Source: AR5 sp041497115
Lineage (GTDB): Bacteria; Methylomirabilota; Methylomirabilia; Rokubacteriales; CSP1-6
Length of the DNA stretch: 64,000 bases
Reading direction: 5' to 3'
NCBI GenBank assembly: GCA_041497115.1
Contig: JBGQFW010000013.1
Span: 1 to 64,000 of the forward strand
Part shown: piece after piece, positions 15,863 through 24,437 of the stretch
Position numbering within the stretch: position 1 is the stretch's first letter
Layout: each line of letters starts with the position of its first letter
Translations under genes and position numbers: made by a program
The notes under the pieces: model-generated
The model's input: only the letters and a program-made list of their open reading frames with translations
Told to the model about the DNA's origin: nothing
Databases searched by the model: none

Positions 15863-17575
15863 GTGAGCCTGCGCATCAAGATCCTCGCCCTCGCCTGCCT
15901 GCTCCTCGCCGCGTTCGCGGTGACGACGGCGCTGTCGGCCTCGCTGATCCGCCGGGTGATGGACGAGATGGGCGGGATCGTGGACTACCACATCGCCCTC
16001 ACCGGCTTCGTCTCCGAGGTCGACGTGCTGACCTTCGAGTACGAGCTGAACCTGCGGCGCCTGATCGAGCGGCGCGCCACCGACGCCGAGCAGCTCCGCC
16101 GCGCCGCCCAGCGGCAGCGGGTCGTCGCCGACCGGCTGACGGCGATCTTCAAGGACGCGCACGCGCTGGTGCAGCGGGCGGTCCACGACGAGCGCAACGA
16201 CCTGACCGACCGGCTCCAGCTGGCGCGCGTCGACGGCGTCCTCGAGCTGCTCGGCCGGCAGGTCGGGCCCTTCGTGACCCTCGGCACGGGGGTGATGCAG
16301 GCGGTCGAGGCGCGCCGCTTCGACGAGGCGAGCCGGCTGGCCGAGGGCTTCGCCGGCTTCGAGCAGGCGTTCGGTCCCGACCTCGCGCAGGTGCGCCGGG
16401 TCGTCACCGCGCTGAGCGGGACGGCGCTGAGCGCGACGCGCGCGCAGTCGGCGAGCATCCGCTGGATCAACGCGCTCACGTTCGTGGCGGCGGCGCTGGT
16501 GGGGCTCGGCCTCTTCACGGTGCTCGGCTATCGCCTGCACCGCGCGTTCCGCCGGTTGCTCGACGGCACCCGGCAGGTGGAGGGCGGCCAGCTCGCGGTG
16601 GAGGTGCCCGTCACCTCGCGTGACGAGATCGGCCAGCTCACCGGCGCGTTCAACCGGATGATCGCCGAGCTGCGGTCCAAGGAGCGGATCAAGGACACCT
16701 TCGGCAAGTTCGTGGACCCGCGCATCGTGGCGACCCTCCTGGGCGCGCAGGCGGGGAGCGAGCAGACGGCGGAGCGCCGGGCGGTGACGATCTTCTTCTC
16801 CGACATCAAGGGGTTCAGCAGCCTGAGCGAGCAGCTCACCGCCGACGTGATGGTGCGCCTGCTCAACGCGTACTTCACCGCGGTGACGCGGGTGATCCGC
16901 GAGCAGCACGGGATCGTCGACAAGTACATCGGCGACGCGGTGATGGCGTTCTGGGCGCCGCCGTTCTCGGTGGGGGACCAGCACGCCGCCGACGCGTGCC
17001 TGGCCGCGCTCGCCCAGCAGGCGGCCATCGCCGAGTTCCGGCTCGCGCTCTCCGACGTGACGGGGCTCCGGCGCAACGTGCCGGAGTTCAAGGTCCGCAT
17101 GGGGCTGGCCACCGGCGAGGTGGTCATCGGCACGATCGGCTCGGAGACCACGAAGTCCTACACGGTCATCGGCGACACCGTCAACGTGGCCTCCCGCCTG
17201 GAGGGCGCCAACAAGGCGTACGGCACCGCCATCATGGCCGCCGAGGACACCGTGCGGCTGGCGCAGCACGCCGTCGAGGCCCGGGAGCTCGACCGGCTGA
17301 TCGTGGCCGGCAAGACCGAGCCGATCCGTGTCTTCGAGCTGCTCGGGCGGGCCGGCGAGCTGGCCCCCGCCGTGCTCGAGCTGCGCGGCGTCTACGGCGA
17401 GGGGCTGGCCGCCTACCGGGAGGCCCGGTGGGACGTCGCCGAGGGGAAGTTCCGCGAGTGCCTGCGGCTGGTCCCCGACGACGGGCCGGCGCGGACGTTC
17501 CTGGCGCGCGTGGCGGTCCTGCGCGCGACGCCGCCCCGCGACTGGAACGGCGTCTGGGGGCTCGACACCAAGTAG
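15863..17575 (+). CDS. membrane-bound class III adenylate/guanylate cyclase with HAMP domain (paralogue)
   Basis: This 570-residue protein has the same layout as the cyclase at 4426-6162: N-terminal TM (RIKILALACLLLAAFAV), sensor region, second TM near residues 205-225, HAMP, cyclase domain with FFSDIKGF and DKYIGDAVMAF metal aspartates, YTVIGDTVNVASRLEG, and a TPR-like tail ending DWNGVWGLDTK. The sensor regions are dissimilar, so the two probably detect different signals. Translation starts at GTG 15863. A TAAGAT sequence at 15851-15856 would place transcription start at or next to this codon, hinting at a leaderless mRNA. Confidence 0.9.
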   Translation: MSLRIKILALACLLLAAFAVTTALSASLIRRVMDEMGGIVDYHIALTGFVSEVDVLTFEYELNLRRLIERRATDAEQLRRAAQRQRVVADRLTAIFKDAHALVQRAVHDERNDLTDRLQLARVDGVLELLGRQVGPFVTLGTGVMQAVEARRFDEASRLAEGFAGFEQAFGPDLAQVRRVVTALSGTALSATRAQSASIRWINALTFVAAALVGLGLFTVLGYRLHRAFRRLLDGTRQVEGGQLAVEVPVTSRDEIGQLTGAFNRMIAELRSKERIKDTFGKFVDPRIVATLLGAQAGSEQTAERRAVTIFFSDIKGFSSLSEQLTADVMVRLLNAYFTAVTRVIREQHGIVDKYIGDAVMAFWAPPFSVGDQHAADACLAALAQQAAIAEFRLALSDVTGLRRNVPEFKVRMGLATGEVVIGTIGSETTKSYTVIGDTVNVASRLEGANKAYGTAIMAAEDTVRLAQHAVEARELDRLIVAGKTEPIRVFELLGRAGELAPAVLELRGVYGEGLAAYREARWDVAEGKFRECLRLVPDDGPARTFLARVAVLRATPPRDWNGVWGLDTK

Positions 17576-17583
17576 GGGGACGT

Positions 17584-17612
17584 TTGACGCCACCGCGCGT
17601 GGCGGATAGGAT
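17584..17612 (+). promoter_or_regulatory. sigma70-like promoter for the peptide-type ABC transporter genes
   Basis: TTGACG (17584-17589) and TAGGAT (17607-17612) are separated by exactly 17 bp. The predicted start lies about 52 nt before the binding-protein ATG at 17672. It is one of the best consensus matches in this GC-rich window. Confidence 0.6.
17588..17604. promoter_or_regulatory. operator-like inverted repeat within the promoter spacer
   Basis: CGCCAC and GTGGCG flank a 5-nt centre (CGCGC) and lie between the -35 and -10 elements of the promoter at 17584-17612. A repressor bound here would block RNA polymerase. The regulator is unknown. Confidence 0.4.
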
Positions 17613-17671
17613 GAGCGCCGTTCCCGATCGGGCCCGCCCACAAATCGAGCATCCCGACGAAGGAGGGTGTC

Positions 17672-19210
17672 ATGGCTCTCGCCGCCACACTGGGATCGGT
17701 GCTGTTGCTGGTCGTCACCCTGCTCACGCCAACCGACCTGCTCGCCCAGACCAAGGACGACACCCTCGTCTACGCGCTGCAGAGCGACGTCCAGAACTGG
17801 GACCCGCCCAACTCGGTGCTCCGCGAGAGCATCATCCTGGGCTACAACGTCTTCGACCACCTGGCCGCGCGTGATCTCAAGACCGGCCGGGTGGGCCCGA
17901 GCCTGGCGGTGTCGTGGAAGAACCTCGACGACACCACCTGGGAGGTCAAGCTCCGCAAGGGTGTGAAGTTCCACGACGGCACGCCGTTTTCCGGCAAGGA
18001 CGTCAAGGCCACCTTCGACCGCGTGCTCAACCCGGAGAACAAGCTGACGGCCCGGGGCAATCACGCCAAGATCAAGAGCATCGAGGTGGTGGACGACCTC
18101 ACCGTCCGCTTCCACACCGACGGCCCCTACCCGCTCTTCGTCGAGCGGCTCACCGCCCAGGTGATGCAGTCGGAGAAGGTGATCCGGGAAAAGGGCCACG
18201 AGTGGATGCAAGAAAACCCGATCGGCACCGGCCCCTACAAGCTCCTGAAGTGGTCCAAGAAGCAGGAACACCTGCTGGTGCGCAACGAGGACTACTGGGG
18301 GCCCAAGCCCGCCTTCAAGTACGTCCGCGTCCGGATCATCCCCGAGCAGGCCACCCAGATCGCCGAGCTGATCTCCGGCGGCGTGGACATCATCAAGGCG
18401 GTGCCGCCCGATCAGATGGACGTCATCAACAAGTCGGGCCAGGCCCGCACGTCGACGTCGCCGATCCTCCGCACCGCCTTCATCCAGCTCGACCAGGCGG
18501 GCCGCTCGGGCCCCAATCCCTTCCAGGATCGCCGCGTGCGGCTGGCCGCCAACCTCGCGGTCGACATGGACGGGATCATCAAGCACGTGCTCAACGGCCT
18601 CGGCGACCGGGTCGCGACCACGGTCAATCCCATGGCCTTCGGCTTCGACCCCGGCCTCAAGCCCTACAAGCAGGACCTGGCCCAGGCCAAGAAGCTCCTC
18701 GCCGAGGCCGGCTTCCCGAACGGGCTCGAGGTCGGCTTCCAGCGCGGGGGGGCGACGGTCGAGCCCGGGGTGATCCAGACTTCCGACGCGATCGTCGCCG
18801 ACCTCGCCAAGGCCGGCATCCGGACCAAGGCGCGGATGATCGGCGAGGTCGGCCCCTTCACGAACCTGGTCCGGGACGGCAAGGCCGACCCGATGTTCGA
18901 GTGGTCGTGGGGCTACTATTCGATCTTCGACGCCGACGCCATCCTCTTCGACGTGATGACGTGCGGCCAGACGTACAGCGTCTACTGCAACAAGGTGCTG
19001 GACGACCTGGTGATCCAGGGCCGCTCGACGCTCGACCCCAAGAAGCGGACGGAGATCTACACGAAGGCCCAGAAGCTCATCTATGACGACGCGGCCTACC
19101 TGTTCAAGTGGGGGCTGCGCGGGGTGTGGGGCATCAGCAACCGGGTCGAGTACGAGGCGCCGCGGGACGAGGTGGACCGGATGTTCGTCGTGACGCCGCG
19201 GAAGAAGTAG
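17672..19210 (+). CDS. ABC transporter periplasmic substrate-binding protein (SBP_bac_5, peptide/nickel type)
   Basis: The 512-residue protein has a hydrophobic signal segment (LAATLGSVLLLVVTLL) and the family 5 body: LAVSWKNLDDTTWEVKLRKG, VKFHDGTPFSGKDV, NPIGTGPYKL and a C-terminal lobe with DPKKRTEIYTKAQKLI. It captures an oligopeptide, opine or other solute in the periplasm for the two permeases downstream. GGAGG precedes the ATG at 17672. A strong hairpin separates it from the permeases, a common way to express binding protein in excess. Ligand unknown. Confidence 0.93.
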   Translation: MALAATLGSVLLLVVTLLTPTDLLAQTKDDTLVYALQSDVQNWDPPNSVLRESIILGYNVFDHLAARDLKTGRVGPSLAVSWKNLDDTTWEVKLRKGVKFHDGTPFSGKDVKATFDRVLNPENKLTARGNHAKIKSIEVVDDLTVRFHTDGPYPLFVERLTAQVMQSEKVIREKGHEWMQENPIGTGPYKLLKWSKKQEHLLVRNEDYWGPKPAFKYVRVRIIPEQATQIAELISGGVDIIKAVPPDQMDVINKSGQARTSTSPILRTAFIQLDQAGRSGPNPFQDRRVRLAANLAVDMDGIIKHVLNGLGDRVATTVNPMAFGFDPGLKPYKQDLAQAKKLLAEAGFPNGLEVGFQRGGATVEPGVIQTSDAIVADLAKAGIRTKARMIGEVGPFTNLVRDGKADPMFEWSWGYYSIFDADAILFDVMTCGQTYSVYCNKVLDDLVIQGRSTLDPKKRTEIYTKAQKLIYDDAAYLFKWGLRGVWGISNRVEYEAPRDEVDRMFVVTPRKK

Positions 19211-19227
19211 GCGACCCGAAGCCATCT

Positions 19228-19266
19228 CACGCCGCCCCCGCCCCGGTCGGGGGCGCGGGCGGCGTG
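19228..19266 (+). terminator. strong hairpin between binding-protein and permease genes
   Basis: Two 17-nt arms (CACGCCGCCC-C-CGCCCC and its partner) pair with one C/C mismatch around a 5-nt loop (GGTCG). It lies in the 69-bp gap after the binding-protein stop. With no T-run it probably acts as a partial terminator or mRNA-stabilising structure that lowers permease expression. Confidence 0.6.
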
Positions 19267-19279
19267 AGCGGCGTCCGTC

Positions 19280-20197
19280 ATGCGACGCTACATCGCCCGG
19301 CAGCTGGTCCAGCTCGTGGTCGTGGTCCTCGGGATCTCCGTCCTCGCCTTCATGATCCTGCACGTCCTCGGCGACCCCGTGCTGCTGCTCCTGCCCCAGA
19401 ACGCCGGCAAGGAAGAGTTCGCGCGCTACCACCACCTGCTCGGCCTCGACCGGCCGCTCTACGTGCAGTACTGGAAGTTCCTGTCGAGCGCCGTGCTCGG
19501 CGACTTCGGCAAGTCGTGGTATGCCGACACGCCCGCCTTCCGCCTCGTCCTCGAGCGGATGCCGCCGACGATCTACCTCACGCTCGCGGGCTTCGTGGTC
19601 GGGATCCTGATCGCGCTGCCGCTCGGCACCCTGGCCGCGCTCAAGCGTCACTCGTGGCTGGACAGCCTCTGCACGACGATCGCGGTGGCCGGCCAGGCCA
19701 CGCCGCTGTTCTGGCTCGGCATCATGCTGATCATCGTGTTCGCGGTGCGGCTCAGGGCGCTGCCGGCGTCCGGCTACGGCACCTGGCAGCACTTCCTGAT
19801 GCCGGCGTTCTGCCTGGGCGCCGCGCTGGCCCCGATCACGATGCGCCTGGTGCGCTCCGGCGTCATCGAGGTCATGAACATGGAGTTCATCAAGACCGCG
19901 CGCGCCAAGGGCGTGTCGGAGCCGGTGGTGGTGGTCAAGCACGCGCTGCGCAACGCGTGCATCCCCGTGATCACGGTGCTGGGACTGCAGTTCGGCCAGC
20001 TCCTGGGCGGCGCCATCATCACCGAGACGGTGTTCGCGTGGCCGGGCGTCGCCACCCTCACCGTGGAGTCGATCCGCAACCAGGACTTCCCGGTCGTGCA
20101 ATGCGCGGTGATCCTGCTCGCCCTGCTCATCGTCGCCGTGAACCTGATCGTCGATCTCATCGTGGGATTCATCGACCCCCGCATCCGCGCCGCATGA
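19280..20197 (+). CDS. ABC transporter permease, DppB-like
   Basis: The 305-residue inner-membrane protein has about six TM segments. It shows the DppB start (RRYIARQLVQLVVVVLGISV), GLDRPLYVQYWKFL, and the EAA cytoplasmic loop (EFIKTARAKGVSEPVVVVKHALRNA) that contacts the ATPase. ETVFAWPGVATL is a DppB hallmark. It overlaps the next permease by 4 bp (ATGA), so the pair is translated together. No ATP-binding subunits (DppD/DppF type) follow within the window. Confidence 0.93.
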   Translation: MRRYIARQLVQLVVVVLGISVLAFMILHVLGDPVLLLLPQNAGKEEFARYHHLLGLDRPLYVQYWKFLSSAVLGDFGKSWYADTPAFRLVLERMPPTIYLTLAGFVVGILIALPLGTLAALKRHSWLDSLCTTIAVAGQATPLFWLGIMLIIVFAVRLRALPASGYGTWQHFLMPAFCLGAALAPITMRLVRSGVIEVMNMEFIKTARAKGVSEPVVVVKHALRNACIPVITVLGLQFGQLLGGAIITETVFAWPGVATLTVESIRNQDFPVVQCAVILLALLIVAVNLIVDLIVGFIDPRIRAA

Positions 20198-21117
20198 CGA
20201 CGCTGAGCGCCTCCGGCAAGGTCGAGCTGGCCGGCCTCGGCCCGGCCCGCGCCGGCACGCCGGAGGCCGGCCACGCCACCCTGCGGCGCCTGCTGCGGCT
20301 GCGCTGGGGCGTGGGCGCCGCCGGCGTCCTGCTGCTCGTCGTGGCCAGCGCGGTGCTGGCGTCGTGGATCGCGCCCCACGACCCGCTCGCGGTGAACATC
20401 CGCCACCGCCTCTCGCCGCCGGCCTGGATGGAGGGCGGCACCGCCGCGCACCCGCTGGGCACCGACCAGGTCGGCCGCGACCTGCTGTCGCGCATGATCT
20501 ACGGCGGCCGGGTCTCGCTGGTGGTGGGCGTCACGGCGGTGCTCATGTCGGCCACCATCGGCGTCCTGCTCGGCCTCGGCGCCGGCTACTTCGGCGGCAA
20601 CGTCGACTGGGTGATCATGGCCGGCATCAACGTCATGCTGACGTTTCCGTTCGTGCTGCTCGCCCTCGCCGTGATCGCCGTGCTGGGCCCCAGCCTGGTC
20701 AACATGATCATCGTGCTCGGCACCGCCGGCTGGCCGATCTACGCGCGCGTCGTCCGGGCCGAGACCCTGACCATTCGCGAGCGCGAGTTCGTGCTGGCCG
20801 GCCGCGCGCTCGGCATGAGCCACGCACGCCTGATGTTCCGCCAGATCCTGCCCAACCTCGTCTCGGTGATCGTGGTGATCGCGACGCTCCAGGTGGCCCA
20901 GGTGATCATCCTGGAATCGTTCCTCTCGTTCCTGGGGCTGGGCATCCAGCCGCCCACGCCCGCGTGGGGCAACATGCTCGGCGAGGGGCGCCTCTACATG
21001 CTGAACTCGTGGTGGATCGCCACCTTCCCGGGGCTGGCGATCTTCGTCACCACGCTGGTCATCAACCTCGTCGGCAACGCGCTGCGCGACTGGCTCGACC
21101 CGCACTCGAAGCTCTGA
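20194..21117 (+). CDS. ABC transporter permease, DppC-like
   Basis: The 307-residue protein has the DppC-type N-terminal cytoplasmic segment, a first TM (AAGVLLLVVASAVLASWIAP), HPLGTDQVGRDLLSRMIYGG, and the EAA loop EREFVLAGRALGMSHARLMF. ESFLSFLGLGIQPPTPAWG is the family signature. It starts in the stop codon of the DppB-like gene. The transport unit ends here: the next gene is convergent. The missing ATPases must be encoded elsewhere. Confidence 0.93.
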   Translation: MTTLSASGKVELAGLGPARAGTPEAGHATLRRLLRLRWGVGAAGVLLLVVASAVLASWIAPHDPLAVNIRHRLSPPAWMEGGTAAHPLGTDQVGRDLLSRMIYGGRVSLVVGVTAVLMSATIGVLLGLGAGYFGGNVDWVIMAGINVMLTFPFVLLALAVIAVLGPSLVNMIIVLGTAGWPIYARVVRAETLTIREREFVLAGRALGMSHARLMFRQILPNLVSVIVVIATLQVAQVIILESFLSFLGLGIQPPTPAWGNMLGEGRLYMLNSWWIATFPGLAIFVTTLVINLVGNALRDWLDPHSKL

Positions 21118-21130
21118 GGCCCGGCCTCGC

Positions 21131-22654
21131 TCAGCGCGCCTTCAGCCGCAGGTCCTCGTAGGGCGCGGAGTACGAGAACCCCTTGATGTGGTCCACGCAC
21201 GCCTCCTCGACGCGCGGCCCCACGCCCCACAGGAAGGCCAGCTCGTAGATCGGCACGTGCATCACCCGGTCGTGCATGATCTGCTGGATCTGGTAGAGCA
21301 TCGCCTCGCGCCGCTTGGGGTCGAGCTCGCGCGCCTGGCGCTGGAAGAGGTCCTCGATCTCGGGCACCACGCCGGTCGAGTAGATCCCGTTCTTCGTCAC
21401 GTACACCTCGATGCGCGTGGCCGCGTTGCCGGCGGGCGCGCCGAGCCCCATGATGACGCCCTTGAGCTTGTGCTCGCGCCACGCCGAGAGGAAGGTGGCG
21501 CGCTCCAGCGTGCGCAGGTGCGTGCGGATGCCGACCGCCTGCAGATAGTTGCCGATCGCCTCCGCCAGCGAGAAGAACGGCGGGAACGGCGTGAGGTCGC
21601 CGGCCTCGAAGCCGCCGGGGTACCCGGCCTCGGCCAGCAGCTTCTTGGCCAGCGCGGGATCGTAGGCGGGAGGCTCGTAGGTCCGGGCGAACGCCAGCAC
21701 GCGCGGAATGAGACCGCCGGTCGGGCGCGAGAGGCCCAGCGTCTCCGCCTGGTTGAGGCCGTTGCGGTCGAGCGCGTGGCTGGCCGCCAGCCGCACGCGC
21801 CGGTCGTGCCACGGCGATTTCGCGTCCCACTGCTCGGGCAGGTCGAGGAAGACCACCCCCGGCGGCTTGGCGGCGGCCAGCGTGAACCCCGGCGAGCGCC
21901 GGACGTCCTCGGCGTTCGGCCCGCTCAGCAGGTAGACGATGTCCACGTCGCCGGCCTTGAGCGCGGCGGCGCGCGTCGTCTCGTCGGCCATGGACTTAAA
22001 GACGAGCCGCTTCACCGAGGGCGTCTTGCGCCAGTAGCCCTCGAAGGCCTCCATCACCAGCTCCACACCCGGCGTGAAGCTCACGACGCGGTACGGCCCG
22101 GCGCCGATGGGCGCCTTCAGGAAGCCGTCGTCGCCGACCTTCTCGACGTAGCGCTTGGGGACGATCCATGCCGCCCCGGTGGCGGAGGTGCCGTAGAAGG
22201 TCATGAAGTCGGGCCACGGCTCCTTGAGGTGGAACCTGACGCGACCGGGATCGACGATCTGCACCTCGCGCACGCGGTCCTTGAGCAGCTTGGCGGCGGC
22301 GCCGCGATAGCGCTCGAACGAGAACTTGACGTCCTCGGCGGTCACCGGGTCGCCGTTGTGGAACTTGACGCCCTTGCGGAGGACGAACTCGTAGGTGAGC
22401 CCGTCCTTCGACACCGTCCACGACTCGGCCAGGCTCGGCGTGTTGTCGCCGGCCGGCATCGGCTTCACCAGCGCGTCGTGGATGGCGTAGAGCACCATGA
22501 ACGGGTTGATGAACGCCTCGGTGTCGGCGGGGTCGAGCCACTTCGCGGCGAGCGTGACGTGCAGCCCCCAGGTCAGCGTCCCCTCGGGCGCGGCGGCGGC
22601 GGGCGACACGAGAACGGCGAGCAGCAGCAGAACGGCGAGCGTGACGTGTCTCAT
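21131..22654 (-). CDS. ABC transporter periplasmic substrate-binding protein (SBP_bac_5), second copy
   Basis: The 507-residue protein has a clear signal peptide (MRHVTLAVLLLLAVLVSPAA, cleavage after AAA). Its body is family 5: PSLAESWTVSKDGLTYEFVL, KFHNGDPVTAEDVKFSF, APIGAGPYRVVSF and ELDPKRREAMLYQIQQIMHD. It is only moderately similar to the binding protein at 17672, so it likely binds another ligand. It converges on the permease pair and is not in their operon, but could share those permeases. A second cistron is not obvious downstream. Confidence 0.92.
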   Translation of the reverse strand: MRHVTLAVLLLLAVLVSPAAAAPEGTLTWGLHVTLAAKWLDPADTEAFINPFMVLYAIHDALVKPMPAGDNTPSLAESWTVSKDGLTYEFVLRKGVKFHNGDPVTAEDVKFSFERYRGAAAKLLKDRVREVQIVDPGRVRFHLKEPWPDFMTFYGTSATGAAWIVPKRYVEKVGDDGFLKAPIGAGPYRVVSFTPGVELVMEAFEGYWRKTPSVKRLVFKSMADETTRAAALKAGDVDIVYLLSGPNAEDVRRSPGFTLAAAKPPGVVFLDLPEQWDAKSPWHDRRVRLAASHALDRNGLNQAETLGLSRPTGGLIPRVLAFARTYEPPAYDPALAKKLLAEAGYPGGFEAGDLTPFPPFFSLAEAIGNYLQAVGIRTHLRTLERATFLSAWREHKLKGVIMGLGAPAGNAATRIEVYVTKNGIYSTGVVPEIEDLFQRQARELDPKRREAMLYQIQQIMHDRVMHVPIYELAFLWGVGPRVEEACVDHIKGFSYSAPYEDLRLKAR

Positions 22655-22700
22655 GGGACCTCCGGTCCGGCCATAGTACGCCAGGAGGCGCGCCGGCGGA

Positions 22701-23792
22701 CTACCGGGCGGGATCGAACGGGGCCAGGTCCACCGACACCGCCGCGCCCCCGGCGATCAGCTCGGCGAGCGCCAGGCCGGTGGCGGGCGCGTTCAGGATG
22801 CCCCACGGCCCGTGGCCCGTCGCGACGTAGGCGCCGGCCACGCCGGGGACGCGGCCGATCAGCGGCAGCCCGTCGTCGGTGACGGGCCGGTAGCACGCCT
22901 GCCGGCGCGTGACGCGCGCCGCCGCCAGCTGCGTGGACACGCGGCCGGCCGCGCGCGCCAGGACGTCGCACGCCGCCTCGCTCACCTCGACGCCCTCCGG
23001 CGCGTCGGGCAGCGGCTGCAGATCGGCCATCCCGCACACGTAGACCTCGCCGTCGGCGCGCGGGAAGATCTCCGGCTCGAGGCGGCGGCCGTCGGCCGTC
23101 CGATAGTCCACGAACAGCGCGTGGGCGGGGACGCCGGCGCCGGCGAGCGTCACGCTGTAGCCCTTGAGCCCGCGCACCCGCGGCAGACCCAACCGCCCGG
23201 CGAGGCGGCCCGTCCACGGCCCCATGGCGAGGACCACGGCGTCGCCGTCCAGCGCCGCGCCGTCCACGCGCACGCCGCGCGTGGCGCCGTCATGCTCCAG
23301 CACGTCCTCGACGACGCCCGGCCGCAGCGCGGCGCCGCATCCCCGCGCCGCGTCGAGCAGCGCCGCGGTGAAGCGCGCGGGGTGCACCTGCGCGGTGGTC
23401 TCGGTGGTGCCGAGCGCGGCGGTCACCACGCCGCTCCCGTCGAGCCAGCCGGGCGCGGCCACGCGATGGCCGCCCGCCACGCTCCCCCGCTCGCGCGCGG
23501 CCAGCATGAACGTGTCCACGCGGCGGTAGCCGTAGTCGGCGCCGAGCCGCCCCGCCAGCCCGGCGTGCAGCGCGAAGCTGGCGCGGGCCAGCGGCCCGAG
23601 CGGCGAGTCGTCGCACCAGTCGAGCGCCAGGAACCCGCCGGACTTGCCGGAGGCGGCGCACGCCACGCCGGAGCGCTCGACGACGGTCACCGCGACGCCG
23701 CGCGAGGCGAGAAAGTACGCGACCGAGGCGCCGATCACGCCGGCGCCGCAGACGATCACGTGGCGGGGAGGCGGCACGGCCGCATCGTACAC
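22701..23792 (-). CDS. FAD-dependent oxidoreductase (DAO / glycine oxidase family)
   Basis: The 363-residue protein starts with a dinucleotide-binding fold (VIVCGAGVIGASVAYFLASR followed by VVERSGVACAASGKSGGFLA) and ends with ATGHGPWGILNAPATG, the conserved C-terminal FAD contact of D-amino-acid oxidase-like enzymes. It probably oxidises an amino acid or N-methyl amine. The start is a GTG at 23792. It is adjacent to the binding protein at 21131 (46-bp gap, same strand), so uptake and oxidation of one compound is a reasonable inference. Confidence 0.88.
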   Translation of the reverse strand: MYDAAVPPPRHVIVCGAGVIGASVAYFLASRGVAVTVVERSGVACAASGKSGGFLALDWCDDSPLGPLARASFALHAGLAGRLGADYGYRRVDTFMLAARERGSVAGGHRVAAPGWLDGSGVVTAALGTTETTAQVHPARFTAALLDAARGCGAALRPGVVEDVLEHDGATRGVRVDGAALDGDAVVLAMGPWTGRLAGRLGLPRVRGLKGYSVTLAGAGVPAHALFVDYRTADGRRLEPEIFPRADGEVYVCGMADLQPLPDAPEGVEVSEAACDVLARAAGRVSTQLAAARVTRRQACYRPVTDDGLPLIGRVPGVAGAYVATGHGPWGILNAPATGLALAELIAGGAAVSVDLAPFDPAR

Positions 23793-23842
23793 GATCGTGG
23801 ACTCTTGATCGGCCCACGCCGGCTCGATATGCTCCGGGCAGG

Positions 23843-24430
23843 ATGAACCTCACCGTCGTCCCCGACGCGCGAATCCGACGCTGGACACGCGCAGAGTACG
23901 AGCGGGTCGTCGAGCTCGGCGTCTTCCGACCCGACGAGCGGCTGGAGCTGCTCGACGGGTTGCTGGTCGTCCGCGAGCCGCAAGGGCGCCGGCACGCCGC
24001 GGCCATCCGGCGCGTGCTGGCGGCCCTGCATCGGGCGCTCGGCGAGGCCTGGCAGATCGACTCGCAGCTTCCCGTCGCGCTCGACGACGCTTCGGAGCCG
24101 GAGCCCGACGTCGCGGTCGTGGAGCGAGATCGCCACGCCTACCGCGACGCGCATCCATCGCGCGCCGTGCTCATCGTCGAAGTTGCGGACCGCTCCTACC
24201 GGACCGACCACGAGTACAAGGCGAGTCTCTACGCGCGGGCGGGTGTGCCGGAATTCTGGATCGTCGATCTCGCCCACGACACGCTCGAGGTCCATCGCGA
24301 TCCCGACGCGTCACCGGACGCCCCGTGCGGCTGGCGCTACCGCCGCGTGGAGACGCTGCGGCCGCCGGCCGCCGTGGCCCCGCTCGCCGCGCCCGCCGCC
24401 GCGATCGCCGTCGCCGACCTCCTGCCCTGA
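23843..24430 (+). CDS. Uma2-family (DUF820) putative PD-(D/E)xK nuclease-fold protein
   Basis: The 195-residue protein has the Uma2 landmarks: RLELLDGLLVVREPQGRRH, EPEPDVAVV (candidate catalytic Asp), VLIVEVADRSYRTDHEYKAS (E-x-V and Lys) and YARAGVPEFWIVDL. The family is predicted to adopt a restriction-endonuclease fold; activity is rarely demonstrated and copies are scattered singly. It diverges from the FAD oxidoreductase with a 50-bp gap and converges on galU. No toxin or antitoxin partner is visible. Confidence 0.9.
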   Translation: MNLTVVPDARIRRWTRAEYERVVELGVFRPDERLELLDGLLVVREPQGRRHAAAIRRVLAALHRALGEAWQIDSQLPVALDDASEPEPDVAVVERDRHAYRDAHPSRAVLIVEVADRSYRTDHEYKASLYARAGVPEFWIVDLAHDTLEVHRDPDASPDAPCGWRYRRVETLRPPAAVAPLAAPAAAIAVADLLP

Positions 24431-24437
24431 CGGCCGG

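Noticed and set aside
15731..20101. Long minus-strand open frame (about 1450 codons) opposite the cyclase and transporter genes
   Set aside because: No domain signals, composition typical of antisense shadow; the plus-strand genes have clear motifs and ribosome sites.
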